In this document: piece by piece, positions 7,841 through 17,005 of the stretch
Layout of the letters: every line of letters begins with the position of its first letter
Numbering within the stretch: the stretch's first letter is position 1
Source: Eubacterium sp. CAG:251
Lineage (GTDB): Bacteria; Bacillota; Clostridia; Oscillospirales; Acutalibacteraceae
Direction: 5' to 3'
Assembly (NCBI GenBank): GCA_000436835.1
Contig: FR889122.1
Coordinates: 1 to 64,000, forward strand
DNA length: 64,000 nucleotides
Made by a program: the position numbers and the translations under genes
Notes under the pieces: generated by a model
Databases searched by the model: none
Seen by the model: the letters and a program-made list of their open reading frames with translations, nothing else
What the model was told of the DNA's origin: nothing

Positions 7841-7968
7841 GCTTTATCAAGAGTGGTTGAGGGACAGGCCCTGTGAAACCACAGCAACCTGCATTTGTAA
7901 GGTGCTAATACCTGCGGCTTACCGAGTGATGATAGCTAAGTGCACACGCTCGTTACGTGTGCTTTTTT
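7841..7968 (+). promoter_or_regulatory. SAM riboswitch (SAM-I clan) with terminator, controlling metK
   Basis: The aptamer contains the invariant SAM-I elements in order: TATCAAGAG, GGTTGAGGGACAGGCCC, TGAAACC, GCAACC, AAGGTGCTAATACC and a closing TGATA that pairs with TATCA to form P1. The helix after GGTGCTAA (CGG-CTTA-CCG) is very short and is followed by GAGTGATGATAGCTAAG. This departs from classic SAM-I and resembles the SAM-I/IV variants. A terminator follows (GCACACG at 7942-7948, complement at 7956-7962, then six T). High SAM should fold the aptamer and allow termination before metK. SAM-clan assignment is firm and the subclass is not. Confidence 0.9.
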
Positions 7969-8012
7969 CTTTCTAAAGCAATTAACAATTTTTTTGATGA
8001 GAGGAATATATT

Positions 8013-9191
8013 ATGTCAAAACATTTGTTTACAAGTGAATCTGTAACAAAGGGTCATCCTGATAAAATTTGTGACCAAATTTCAGATTCTATTCTCGACG
8101 CAATGCTCGAGCAAGACCCGCAAAGCCGTGTAGCATGTGAAACTACTTGCACAACAGGCCAAGTTCTTGTTATGGGTGAAATTACAACTAAAGCTACGGT
8201 TGATATCCCGTCAATCGTAAGAAAAACCGTTTGCGATATCGGCTATGATGACGATAAGAAAGGCTTTAACGGCAACACCTGTGCTGTTTTGCTTGCTCTT
8301 GACCGTCAGTCACCTGATATTGCTATGGGCGTTGATAAATCATTAGAGCTTAAGAATGACGAAGAAGATGAATATAACCTCAACGGCGCCGGCGACCAGG
8401 GTATGATGTTCGGCTACGCTTGCAATGAAACTAAGGAACTTATGCCGCTTCCTATCAGCCTTGCCCACAAGCTTGCTCTTAAGCTTACAGAGGTTAGAGA
8501 AAACGGTACATTGCCTTATCTTTATGCCGACGGTAAAACCCAGGTTACGGTTGAATATGACGATGACAAGCCTGTAAAGGTAACTGCTGTTGTTGTTTCA
8601 AGCCAGCACAGCGCTGACGTTGAGCTTTCTCAACTTAGAAACGATATTATTGAAAAGGTTATTAAAACTACTATTCCTAATGATCTTATTGACGATGATA
8701 CAGAATATTTTGTAAATCCTACCGGTAGATTCGTAATTGGCGGCCCTCACGGTGATTCAGGTCTTACAGGCCGTAAAATTATTGTTGATACATACGGCGG
8801 ATATGCTCGCCACGGTGGCGGTGCATTCAGCGGTAAGGACCCAACTAAGGTTGACAGAAGCGCTGCTTATGCTTCCCGTTGGGTAGCAAAAAATATCGTT
8901 GCCGCAGGTCTTGCTGATAAGTGCGAGGTTGAGCTTGCTTATGCAATCGGCGTTGCAAAGCCTGTTTCTGTTATGGTTGATACGTTCGGTACAGGTAAGC
9001 TTGATGACGAAAAGATTGCAGATATCGTTAATAAGGTGTTCGACCTTCGTCCGTCTGCAATTATTGACAGGCTTGACCTTAGAAAGCCGATTTATAAAAA
9101 TGTTGCTGCTTACGGTCACATGGGCAGGGAAGACCTCGGTGTTTCTTGGGAAAAGACCGATATGGTTGATGAAATCAAAAAGTATATGTAA
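8013..9191 (+). CDS. metK: S-adenosylmethionine synthetase MetK
   Basis: A 392-residue enzyme that makes SAM from methionine and ATP. It begins [21 protein letters not shown], carries the signature [12 protein letters not shown] near 120, and has the P-loop-like [16 protein letters not shown] near 270. Length is normal. GAGAGGAATATATT precedes the ATG. It is the only gene of its transcript, controlled by the SAM riboswitch upstream, so product feedback sets its expression. SAM made here supports several enzymes encoded in this window (QueA, RimO, PflA, TlyA and others). Confidence 0.97.
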   Translation: MSKHLFTSESVTKGHPDKICDQISDSILDAMLEQDPQSRVACETTCTTGQVLVMGEITTKATVDIPSIVRKTVCDIGYDDDKKGFNGNTCAVLLALDRQSPDIAMGVDKSLELKNDEEDEYNLNGAGDQGMMFGYACNETKELMPLPISLAHKLALKLTEVRENGTLPYLYADGKTQVTVEYDDDKPVKVTAVVVSSQHSADVELSQLRNDIIEKVIKTTIPNDLIDDDTEYFVNPTGRFVIGGPHGDSGLTGRKIIVDTYGGYARHGGGAFSGKDPTKVDRSAAYASRWVAKNIVAAGLADKCEVELAYAIGVAKPVSVMVDTFGTGKLDDEKIADIVNKVFDLRPSAIIDRLDLRKPIYKNVAAYGHMGREDLGVSWEKTDMVDEIKKYM

Positions 9192-9202
9192 TTACTCAAA
9201 AC

Positions 9203-9236
9203 AAAAAGCTCGGTTAATTCCGAGCTTTTATTTTTT
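9203..9236 (+). terminator. Rho-independent terminator of metK
   Basis: AAAGCTCGG, a six-base loop, CCGAGCTTT, then a T-rich tract. It may also serve the convergent gene at 9242-9688. The same AAAGCTCGG stem is used again in the proC terminator at 9770-9806. Confidence 0.85.
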
Positions 9237-9241
9237 ATAGT

Positions 9242-9688
9242 TTATTTATTAATTTGTTTTTTTGATTTTAATTTTGAACCTAAAAAATATAAGAGTGTGT
9301 ATAAAACCGGTGTAATAATAGATATTATTATTTCTCTGATTTCATTATACTTATTAAATAATCCTCTTATCCATTCTTCCTGAGGAAGTAAAAAAACAAA
9401 ATAACTATCCGGAATTTTGATATGAAATATGCAAATTATTTCCATTATTAAGAAAACTGTTAAATATGAAGATATAGATTGTTTGCAAAGTTTTCTTGAA
9501 AGAAAAATGCCGAATATAAACGGTAACAAAAATGAAATGAAAATTGCTAAATATAAGTTAACAGGGGAATTTATATAATTAAATTTGTTTACTATTATAA
9601 ATGTTGACAAATATATAATTGGGGTAATTGATACAGATAAACCAAACATAAGTGTATCAATAAGATAATCTTTAAAAGAATATTTCAT
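9242..9688 (-). CDS. Small polytopic membrane protein, unknown
   Basis: A 148-residue protein with four predicted membrane segments (about 11-33, 46-64, 73-91 and 113-135), a loop rich in aromatic and charged residues between the third and fourth, and a basic C-terminus (KLKSKKQINK). GGAGGTG precedes the ATG at good spacing. No family signature is recognised. It sits alone between metK (convergent) and proC and is more A+T-rich than its neighbours, which may mean a lineage-specific gene. Confidence 0.6.
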   Translation of the reverse strand: MKYSFKDYLIDTLMFGLSVSITPIIYLSTFIIVNKFNYINSPVNLYLAIFISFLLPFIFGIFLSRKLCKQSISSYLTVFLIMEIICIFHIKIPDSYFVFLLPQEEWIRGLFNKYNEIREIIISIITPVLYTLLYFLGSKLKSKKQINK

Positions 9689-9763
9689 ATAAACACCTCC
9701 AAGTCCTTTATATCATATAAAATAGACATCGTCAATAATTTAACAATATCTTAATAAAAACTT

Positions 9764-9806
9764 TAGAAAAAAGCTCGGTAAAGGGAGTAACCCAAAACCG
9801 AGCTTT
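9764..9806 (-). terminator. Rho-independent terminator of proC
   Basis: On the minus strand, AAAGCTCGGT and ACCGAGCTTT flank a 17-base loop that itself contains GGG...CCC, and a T-rich run follows. Confidence 0.8.
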
Positions 9807-9810
9807 AATT

Positions 9811-10602
9811 TTATAATTTTTTATCTTTATCAAGCGCTTTGTCAACGGCATTATGAACTGCCGCTTCAAAGCCGTCTGCCTGAAGTGAGGTTACACCCTC
9901 GATAGTTGTACCGCCGGGGGAGCAAACATTATCGATAAGTTGCCATGGATGCTCGTCGCTTTCCAAAATCATTTTTGCACTGCCTAATACGGTTTGAGCA
10001 GAAATTTTAAGCGCATCGCTTTTTTTCATTCCGTTTTTAACTCCTGCACGTGCCATTGCGTCAATAAACATATATGCAAAAGCAGGTCCGCAGCCGCCGA
10101 TAACACCGAAAAGAGGGAAGTAGCTTTCATCAAGGCAAAGTACCTGTCCTATTCCGTTTAAAAGGCTTTCAACGTTAGTTTTGTCCTCACCTGTTACTGA
10201 ATCATTAAAGCAATAAGCAGATATAGCCTCACCGACTTTAGCGTTGATGTTTGGCATAACTCGAACAATTTTAGCTTTGTATTTTAAATTGCTTTCTATA
10301 AATTCAATTGTTTTTCCTGCGGCAATTGAAATGATTAATTTATCCTTAATTTCACCGTCAATTGCTTTTAATACGCTTGCCTGAACATTTGGCTTGACTG
10401 CAAGAAAAATAATGTCGCTTGATTTTACAACGTCTTTTTCGTTTTCGCAAATGTTTATATCTTTATTCTCTTTAAGCTTTTTGGTTGCACCGTCAAAAAT
10501 GTCATAAGCATTTATATCCTTTTCGCTTACGACGTTATTATTCGTAATTCCGTTAATAATGGCAGTTGCCATATTTCCGCAGCCTATAAAACCTATCTTC
10601 AT
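9811..10602 (-). CDS. proC: Pyrroline-5-carboxylate reductase ProC
   Basis: A 263-residue NAD(P)H enzyme for the last step of proline synthesis. It has the N-terminal Rossmann motif GFIGCGNMA (4-12), SIAAGKTI and RVMPNINAKVG in the middle, and the signature region ending VCSPGGTTIEGV near 225-236. Length is standard. The ATG at 10602 is preceded by AAAGGAAGTG. proAB are not nearby. It lies 50 bases downstream of spoIIID on the same strand and could be transcribed together with it. Confidence 0.95.
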   Translation of the reverse strand: MKIGFIGCGNMATAIINGITNNNVVSEKDINAYDIFDGATKKLKENKDINICENEKDVVKSSDIIFLAVKPNVQASVLKAIDGEIKDKLIISIAAGKTIEFIESNLKYKAKIVRVMPNINAKVGEAISAYCFNDSVTGEDKTNVESLLNGIGQVLCLDESYFPLFGVIGGCGPAFAYMFIDAMARAGVKNGMKKSDALKISAQTVLGSAKMILESDEHPWQLIDNVCSPGGTTIEGVTSLQADGFEAAVHNAVDKALDKDKKL

Positions 10603-10652
10603 ATTTACACTTCCTTTGATTTTCTTTTTTTATAATAGCATTATTTTGCTTA

Positions 10653-10922
10653 TTAATCAATGTTTTTGTTATCTTTTAGCTTTCTGTATTTTTCTTTTGT
10701 GGCAAGTCCGCCTCTTATGTGACGCTCAGCCTTGTTGCGCTCAAGTACCTCTTTAACCTCACTGCAAAGCAGGGGATTAATCATTGCAAGGCGCTTTGTG
10801 ACGTCATTATGTACGGTAGATTTACTGATATTGAAAACTATTGCCGCTTGCCTGACAGTAGCACCTGTTTCAATTATATAATGTCCTAAATCGATACAAC
10901 GCTTTTCCACATTACCAATCAA
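10653..10922 (-). CDS. spoIIID: Sporulation transcription factor SpoIIID
   Basis: An 89-residue mother-cell regulator that modulates sigma-E genes and helps activate sigK. It shows the recognition helix ISKSTVHNDVTKRLAMINP and the diagnostic C-terminal AERHIRGGLATKEKYR, close to SpoIIID across endospore formers. The start is TTG at 10922, since AAGGAAGGTG lies seven bases upstream and this start aligns the N-terminus with known SpoIIID proteins. A downstream GTG would remove residues that align. In spore formers this gene is normally sigma-E dependent, but I see no convincing sigma-E promoter here. Together with spoIIIA in the same window it supports a functional sporulation programme. Confidence 0.93.
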   Translation of the reverse strand: MIGNVEKRCIDLGHYIIETGATVRQAAIVFNISKSTVHNDVTKRLAMINPLLCSEVKEVLERNKAERHIRGGLATKEKYRKLKDNKNID

Positions 10923-10975
10923 AGAATTTCACCTTCCTTGGTAATGTATATGGAAAGTAAACAAAAAATAGAACA

Positions 10976-11003
10976 AACCCCACGTCAATGACGAGGGGTT
11001 TTT
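10976..11003 (-). terminator. Hairpin terminator
   Basis: AACCCC-CGTC-AAT-GACG-GGGGTT with T-rich DNA on both sides, directly after the stop of the lipocalin-like gene on the minus strand. Confidence 0.75.
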
Positions 11004-11005
11004 AA

Positions 11006-11494
11006 TTATTGTTCTTGTGTAGTTGTATTGTTGTCTTTAATAGAATCGCCGATTAAATCTGCAAGCGTTTTCATTTGAAGTTCATCGACAGAATCATAAG
11101 CGTTTGTTTCTGCCTCTTTGTCGTCTTCCATAAGAGTGAGTTTGAGAACCTTGCCTTTAACCTTGTATTTATAAACAACCTGTGCGTTAGTATTAGGATT
11201 TGTCAAAGTGATTTTATTGCCTTTTACAGTATATTCGCCTGAAAAATTAACTGTAGACAAATAAGAATCATACGTTCCGTCATCATAAAATACATAAGCG
11301 GATAATCCCGGCGATTTTTGGCTTTGCCACTTGCCGACAAGCTTGTCCTGATGCGCTGTTGCCGCTTCAATTGCAGTAGCTGGGCTTTGGTCTGTTGCAA
11401 CGCAATAAATTCCGCCTGCAACTAAAAGTGCGAAAACAATTGCGGCAATAATAATTATAGCTGTTTTAGCTTTAGACAATTTTACTTTTGCCAT
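11006..11494 (-). CDS. Membrane-anchored lipocalin-like (DUF5640-type) protein
   Basis: A 162-residue protein with a short basic N-terminus, one hydrophobic segment (about 11-33) acting as anchor or uncleaved signal, and a small beta domain from about 50 to 125. That domain runs LVGKW, then YVFYDDGTYDSY, GEYTVKGNKITLT and YKYKVKGKVLKLT, the pattern of small extracytoplasmic DUF5640-like domains common in gut Clostridia. The acidic C-terminal tail ends in NNTTTQEQ. Function is unknown. It begins six bases after the prs stop and is probably co-transcribed with it, without obvious logical connection. Confidence 0.7.
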   Translation of the reverse strand: MAKVKLSKAKTAIIIIAAIVFALLVAGGIYCVATDQSPATAIEAATAHQDKLVGKWQSQKSPGLSAYVFYDDGTYDSYLSTVNFSGEYTVKGNKITLTNPNTNAQVVYKYKVKGKVLKLTLMEDDKEAETNAYDSVDELQMKTLADLIGDSIKDNNTTTQEQ

Positions 11495-11500
11495 AATATC

Positions 11501-12679
11501 TTAGTCCTTTAAACCTTTATTTTTTAACAAAGTATCAATTTTTGCAGAGCTGTCGAGAAGACTTGAAACAGACATATCGTGATTTAATGTGTCAATCAAA
11601 TATGCAGCATATTTTGAAAGTTCAACGCTTACATACCATTCTCTGTCCAAAAGCTCCTGCGGCTGATATACACCGTTAGTAGTAAATACTCTGTAGAATA
11701 CACCGTCTTTATAAGCTTTATCAAATACATCAAGACCGTTGCAGAAGAGACCGAAAGTTGTGCACACAAAAATTCTGCCGCAACCTAAGTTCTTAAGCTT
11801 CATAGCAACCTCAAGCATAGATTCACCTGATGAAATCATATCGTCAACAATGATAATATCTTTGCCTTTAACGGAATCACCGAGATATTGATGTTCAACG
11901 ATTGGATTTCTGCCGTTTACAACTCTTGTATAATCTCTTCTCTTGTAGAACATACCAAGATTAACTCCAAGCTGTGTAGCAAAATAAATACATCTGTGAA
12001 GTGCGCCTTCGTCAGGTGAGATAATCATTAAATGGTCCTTATCAACATTTAAGTCTTCAACATTGTTGACAAGTGCCTTAATCATCTGGTAAGTCGGCAT
12101 AACATTTTCAAATGATTTGTCAGGAATTGCATTTTGTACTCTTTGGTCGTGAGCGTCAAACGTAATAATGTTTTCAACACCAAGATGAACGAGCTCCTTA
12201 AGAGCCATTGCACAGTCAAGTGATTCTCTTGAACTTCTCTTGTGCTGTCTGCCCTCGTAAAGCATAGGCATAATAACAGAAACTCTTTTTGGTTTTGAAC
12301 AAAGCGCTGAAATAACTCTCTTAAGGTCAGCGAAATGATCGTCGGGTGACATATAAACCTTTCTGCCGTACATATCATAGCTGCAGCTGTAGTTAAATAC
12401 GTCGCATACAATATAAATATCGTAACCTCTTACGCTTTCGTTAATAACGCCCTTGCCTTCGCCGCTGCCGAAACGTGGAATAGATACATCAATTTTATAT
12501 GTATCTCTCTGATAGCCAAAGAAAGCAATTGACTCAGCATGCTCACTTGCTTGAGTTTTGCGCCATTTAACGAGGTACTGGTCAATTTTGTCCGTTAATT
12601 CTTCGCATCCCGGCATACCGATTATGCCAAGAGGACCGATTGGAATAGTGTTAATACTGATTGCTGTTTGTCTTGCCAT
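11501..12679 (-). CDS. prs: Ribose-phosphate pyrophosphokinase, long form
   Basis: A 392-residue PRPP synthetase, about 75 residues longer than the usual 310-320. Core motifs are present: LYEGRQHKRSSRES (counterpart of the YARQDR region), TFDAHDQRVQNAIP, and the PRPP-binding IIIVDDMISSGESM near 275-288. The N-terminus (IPIGPLGIIGMPGCEEL) and a segment including GSGEGKG are unlike the canonical enzyme. It makes PRPP for nucleotide, histidine and NAD synthesis. This long form recurs in Clostridia. The ATG is preceded by GAGAGGAGTTTC. Regulation is not visible. Confidence 0.88.
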   Translation of the reverse strand: MARQTAISINTIPIGPLGIIGMPGCEELTDKIDQYLVKWRKTQASEHAESIAFFGYQRDTYKIDVSIPRFGSGEGKGVINESVRGYDIYIVCDVFNYSCSYDMYGRKVYMSPDDHFADLKRVISALCSKPKRVSVIMPMLYEGRQHKRSSRESLDCAMALKELVHLGVENIITFDAHDQRVQNAIPDKSFENVMPTYQMIKALVNNVEDLNVDKDHLMIISPDEGALHRCIYFATQLGVNLGMFYKRRDYTRVVNGRNPIVEHQYLGDSVKGKDIIIVDDMISSGESMLEVAMKLKNLGCGRIFVCTTFGLFCNGLDVFDKAYKDGVFYRVFTTNGVYQPQELLDREWYVSVELSKYAAYLIDTLNHDMSVSSLLDSSAKIDTLLKNKGLKD

Positions 12680-12772
12680 AGTAATATGAAACTCCTCTCA
12701 AATGTTCACGTGTATTCTACAATAAAAGCACATTATTGTAAATAGATTTTTAAGAATTATACTGATTTTTAT

Positions 12773-15700
12773 TTATTCAACAATATTTATCTCCTTTTTT
12801 CTCGCTCTTTTGTTAAGTTTTAAAGAAGATTTACTGAATATATAATAACCGCATAATCCAAATGCAGTAATTGCCGTAACCGCTATGCCGTAAACAAGGC
12901 CTGATGGAGTATATTTATATTCGATTTGATGATTACCCGCAGTTAATTCAATTGCAAGAAGAGTACCGCCGATTTCAAATGTTTCTGCCTTTTTGCCATC
13001 GACATATACGCTCCAACCGTCATCATAAGGAATTGATGAATATAAATAACAATTTTCTTTTGAGGAAATTGTACCTTTAATTGATGTGTCGCTATAAGAA
13101 GATACATTTAAAGTGTTCTTGGAAAGAGAATTGTAAGCATTTTTCAATACCGAGTCATCGCAACTGTAACAATAAATATCAAACGATGTGCTCTCACTTT
13201 CCATAGTTCCGCCGTCAAGCGAGACCTTAACTTCATCGCCTTTATTGTGGAAACCAAGGTCAAGTATATATTCCTCATCTGTGTTTTGTGTAATATCAGA
13301 TACTTTTTCAGAATTAACAGTTATGCTCTTTAAATCGCTTGACTTAACATAAAGATAAAGGTTTCCGTCGATAGTAGGTGACAGCGTAATTGTTTCTGTG
13401 CCGTATGTTGATGAAGCATCGCTTTTATTAAGCCAATATGTTCCGTTTTCAGTAACGTCATCACCTGTTACTGAGTCAAAGTCGGTACTGATATAATCAA
13501 CGTTTTTAAACACATTTGAATATCCCGTTGCAAGCTTTATAAAGTCACTTTGAATTTCAAACGGATTGCCCTCATCTGTTATCCAATCCTCAATATTTGA
13601 ATTAACGCAGTAGGCGATAGGCAGATTATACTTGTTTTCATATACATTTGCCTTTTTGTTTTTGGTTGTGTATTTCTTTTTATAAAGATTAGAAGAAGGA
13701 GCTAAGCTTACATCGGTTTGGATTAAATATTTAATGTTAAACATCATATTGTATACAGGTGTTTGAGGATTGTAAGTATAGCTGTTAATTCTATTACCGA
13801 ACATTCCTAAGCTGTGCTGAAGCTCTGAATACGATTCGTATGCCATTGACGAAAATACGGATATTCCGTTATAGCCGTAATAAGACGGGTCCATACGTGT
13901 ATTTAGATAGCAAAGCTCCGTTCTATAGAAGTCTTTATCATTTGAGTCAATATATTTGATTGCATCGTTATATGTGGAAAAATTTTCTTTATAGCTTCCG
14001 TTTTCCTGATTAAGAGGTATTCCGGTAACGGCGCTTATAACTGTTTCACCGACTAAAAATACTATAAGTACAAATGCTGTCAGTCTTTTTTGAATATTCT
14101 TGTTTTTAACGATAAGAAGATATCCGCACCAAAGTGCAACTAAAATAATTGTTGCATAAATGGTACTGTTAGTCATTTTGTTAGTAAGAAATTTTTGAGC
14201 TAAAATAACGATTGCAATAATGCCAAGTCCCGAATATACGATATCTTTAATATTAATTGCTTTGAAATTAATTAGGGTTTTATATCCCATAACAGCAATT
14301 ATAAATGAATACATATACGAAAAACGATATGGCAAATCATTAGGAAAATGGAATGCGTGCCAAATATAGTTTGCACAGTTATTGTTGAAACTGAAAATAA
14401 AGAAAACCATCAAAAGCACGTAAGTCGCTTTTTCTTTAAGACTTATTTTGTTGTTGAGTAAGAATAATGGCAGCAATATAAGCGTCAAAATGCCGGTATA
14501 TACGTTAGGGAGAACGTTGTCTCCACTGCTTCTTATAGTTGTTTCGAGAATTGCAAAGTGAGAGGTTATGAAGTCAAGAATGTCAAAATAGCTTGTGAAT
14601 GTATCGGGGAAAGTGCCTGACGTTGCAGAACTGTTCTTTAATATCATAAACACCGGTATTAAAGTAATAGCGCAAAACATTGCTGCAATGATGCTGGCAA
14701 ATGCAAATTTAATCCCTCTGTTAATAAAAGTGTTATTCATCAAAGCTTTTGTTGAATATTTCTTTTCAAATTTTGCATTGGGATTGAGTTTGCCGTCATT
14801 TTTGTATGAAATAATGAAGTATGCAACGAAATATATTACTGCGAATATACAGCTCATATAGCCCATATAATAATTTGCAAAGAAAAGCAAAATCATTGAA
14901 AGAGTATATAGCTTAATATCTCCTTTATTGAAAATTTTTTCAATTCCGAGAACAATAAGCGGAAGCATAATCATTCCGTCAAGCCACATAATATTCCAAT
15001 AATATGCAAGGAAATATGCGCTAAAGGCATAGAGTACGCCGAATGCACTTACGTAATAATTATTTTTGCCAAAGCTGCTCTTTAAGTAGTAACTGAATGT
15101 GGTTGCACTTAATATGCATTTTAATCCAACTATAAAGGTAATGGCAAATGCAATATCCTCCTTATTAAAAAGGAAAATTAAAAATGAAAGCGGGCTTGAC
15201 AGATAGTTTAGATAATTGCCTAAAAAGCTTGAGCCGCCGCCCGTTGTCCAAGAATAAAGCAGGCTTTTGTGCTCAACTATTCTGTCATAAAGTTCGGCAA
15301 AAAGCGGTCCGTATTGATGATAAAGGTCCATTCTCATAACAGTTGTATCGCCAAACGGAAATGCTGAATAAATGATATAAAGAATGCTTATACATAAGAG
15401 TGCCAAGGCAGATGATAAAAATACATATCTGTTTTTATAAAAGGTTTTATATATTCTTGATTGTTTTACACTTATTGCCTCATATCCGCAATCAAAAACG
15501 AGTGTCCTGTCATAAATATAGTTAAATAAAAAAGAAGTTACAACGGCTATAAACCAAACAAACGTGATTGGCATATCAAGCATATTTTTAAACCCAAATT
15601 CCGAAAGTTTATAAAAGCCGAAGTTAACTGCTGCTCTGATTATAAAAAATATTATTTGTTTAGCGTTTGAAGCTAACATCTTTTTGCCAAACACAAATTT

Positions 15701-15904
15701 TCTTTCAAGTAAAAATGAAATAATACTTGCCGTAATAAAAGCGATGATACAGCTCGGAGCAACTGCAACGCCGATAAAAAGTTTTAATATTTGTTTTAAC
15801 GCAAACAGAACAAAAAGCGAAACCGTAGCCATAAGAGTATAGCTAACCGTTTCGCCGTTAATAAATTTGTTCGTTTTTGTGTTGATAGTTATATTGCTAT
15901 TCAT
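12773..15904 (-). CDS. Giant YfhO-family membrane protein with GtrA-like N-terminus
   Basis: A 1043-residue polytopic protein. Residues 20-150 form two pairs of membrane segments, each ending in an aromatic/basic motif (FLLERKFVFG and FNYIYDRTLVFD), like GtrA-family flippases. From about 165 the YfhO family begins, with a long extracytoplasmic loop opening FPFGDTTVMRMDLYHQYGP, about 12 further helices, a periplasm-like beta domain (about 640-990) and a final TM near 1010. YfhO proteins are GT-C-fold glycosyltransferases thought to glycosylate cell-wall polymers. I placed the start at ATG 15904, because the longer reading starts inside an A+T-rich promoter region. It is monocistronic and divergent from spoIIIA. 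Confidence 0.8.
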   Translation of the reverse strand: MNSNITINTKTNKFINGETVSYTLMATVSLFVLFALKQILKLFIGVAVAPSCIIAFITASIISFLLERKFVFGKKMLASNAKQIIFFIIRAAVNFGFYKLSEFGFKNMLDMPITFVWFIAVVTSFLFNYIYDRTLVFDCGYEAISVKQSRIYKTFYKNRYVFLSSALALLCISILYIIYSAFPFGDTTVMRMDLYHQYGPLFAELYDRIVEHKSLLYSWTTGGGSSFLGNYLNYLSSPLSFLIFLFNKEDIAFAITFIVGLKCILSATTFSYYLKSSFGKNNYYVSAFGVLYAFSAYFLAYYWNIMWLDGMIMLPLIVLGIEKIFNKGDIKLYTLSMILLFFANYYMGYMSCIFAVIYFVAYFIISYKNDGKLNPNAKFEKKYSTKALMNNTFINRGIKFAFASIIAAMFCAITLIPVFMILKNSSATSGTFPDTFTSYFDILDFITSHFAILETTIRSSGDNVLPNVYTGILTLILLPLFLLNNKISLKEKATYVLLMVFFIFSFNNNCANYIWHAFHFPNDLPYRFSYMYSFIIAVMGYKTLINFKAINIKDIVYSGLGIIAIVILAQKFLTNKMTNSTIYATIILVALWCGYLLIVKNKNIQKRLTAFVLIVFLVGETVISAVTGIPLNQENGSYKENFSTYNDAIKYIDSNDKDFYRTELCYLNTRMDPSYYGYNGISVFSSMAYESYSELQHSLGMFGNRINSYTYNPQTPVYNMMFNIKYLIQTDVSLAPSSNLYKKKYTTKNKKANVYENKYNLPIAYCVNSNIEDWITDEGNPFEIQSDFIKLATGYSNVFKNVDYISTDFDSVTGDDVTENGTYWLNKSDASSTYGTETITLSPTIDGNLYLYVKSSDLKSITVNSEKVSDITQNTDEEYILDLGFHNKGDEVKVSLDGGTMESESTSFDIYCYSCDDSVLKNAYNSLSKNTLNVSSYSDTSIKGTISSKENCYLYSSIPYDDGWSVYVDGKKAETFEIGGTLLAIELTAGNHQIEYKYTPSGLVYGIAVTAITAFGLCGYYIFSKSSLKLNKRARKKEINIVE

Positions 15905-15984
15905 TACTGCAACCGCACTTCCGTAAATATTATAATTATATACATATAATATCACATTTGCTTTTCTACTTCAACTGAAAATTT

Positions 15985-16014
15985 GTTATATTTTTCAAAA
16001 ATTCAGCATACTAT
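15985..16014 (+). promoter_or_regulatory. Candidate sigma-E promoter of the spoIIIA operon
   Basis: GTTATATT and CATACTAT separated by 14 bases, close to the sigma-E consensus (GTMATATT, 14, CATACANT). It ends 16 bases before the spoIIIAA start. spoIIIA is a classic sigma-E target in the mother cell. Confidence 0.7.
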
Positions 16015-16030
16015 TAAGCAAGGTGATTTT

Positions 16031-17005
16031 ATGGACAATATTTTTTCTGTTTTAGAGCACTTTCCAAGCGATTTAAAAAACTGCTTTTTGTCATTTGATG
16101 TATCTGTTTTGTCAAAAATAACTGAGATTAGGCTTAGAGTTAATAAGCCTATAGTTATTTACATTCTTGATAAACCTTTTTTTATCAGTAAATATGACAA
16201 GCTTATTAATCATTATTTGAACGATTGCAGATTTATCAGCGATGATGAGTTTATATTTATTCTCGATAGTTTTTGTAATAATTCGTATCATACAAATATG
16301 CAAACAATGATTGACGGATACGTAACCGATAAATTCGGCTCAAGAATAGGTATAGCAGGTGAAGCTGTTTATAAAAACAACTTAATTTCAAGCGTTAAGA
16401 ATATAAGCAGCCTTAACATAAGAATATCTCATAATGTTGTTGATTGTTCAAAAAATATTTTAAATATTCTTTTCGCAAATTCAACGCCAAGTGTTATTAT
16501 TGCAGGTCCGCCTTCAAGCGGCAAAACAACAATATTAAGAGATATGACCCGCCTTTTATCAAGCGGATATGCAGGAAAATATAAAAAAATAAGTGTTGTT
16601 GATGAAAGGAAAGAACTTTCTTCCGGCTTTGATATCGGAATTAATACAGATATTATATCCTCGTATAAAAAAGCTAAGGGAATCGAATTGGCAGTAAGAA
16701 CGCTTTCGCCTGAATTAATAGTTTGTGATGAAATAGGAAACTCGGATGAAGTAGAGGCAATAAAATTCGGATTTTCAAGCGGTACGTCGTTTATTTTATC
16801 TATCCATTTAAAATCAATTAATGATTTAATGAGAAATCAAATAGCTATTCAGCTTATCTCTACTCGTGAATTTTCGCACATTGTTTTTTTACACGGAATT
16901 GATGAAGGATTTGACATTATCGATTTGACGGAGGATGAAAATGAAAACGGCAGGAATTCTAATGATATTAGGAATATCTATACTCCTTTCAGCGAGTATA
17001 TGTAA
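16031..17005 (+). CDS. spoIIIAA: Stage III sporulation protein AA (SpoIIIAA, ATPase)
   Basis: A 324-residue cytoplasmic ATPase of the SpoIIIA-SpoIIQ channel that links mother cell and forespore. It has Walker A GPPSSGKTT (about 160), a following VVDERKELS segment, and Walker B-like LIVCDEIGN, resembling secretion ATPases of type II, III and IV systems. AAGGTGA lies six bases before the ATG at 16031; an upstream in-frame start is possible but lies before the promoter. Its last 65 bases overlap spoIIIAB. First gene of a complete eight-gene operon. Confidence 0.93.
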   Translation: MDNIFSVLEHFPSDLKNCFLSFDVSVLSKITEIRLRVNKPIVIYILDKPFFISKYDKLINHYLNDCRFISDDEFIFILDSFCNNSYHTNMQTMIDGYVTDKFGSRIGIAGEAVYKNNLISSVKNISSLNIRISHNVVDCSKNILNILFANSTPSVIIAGPPSSGKTTILRDMTRLLSSGYAGKYKKISVVDERKELSSGFDIGINTDIISSYKKAKGIELAVRTLSPELIVCDEIGNSDEVEAIKFGFSSGTSFILSIHLKSINDLMRNQIAIQLISTREFSHIVFLHGIDEGFDIIDLTEDENENGRNSNDIRNIYTPFSEYM

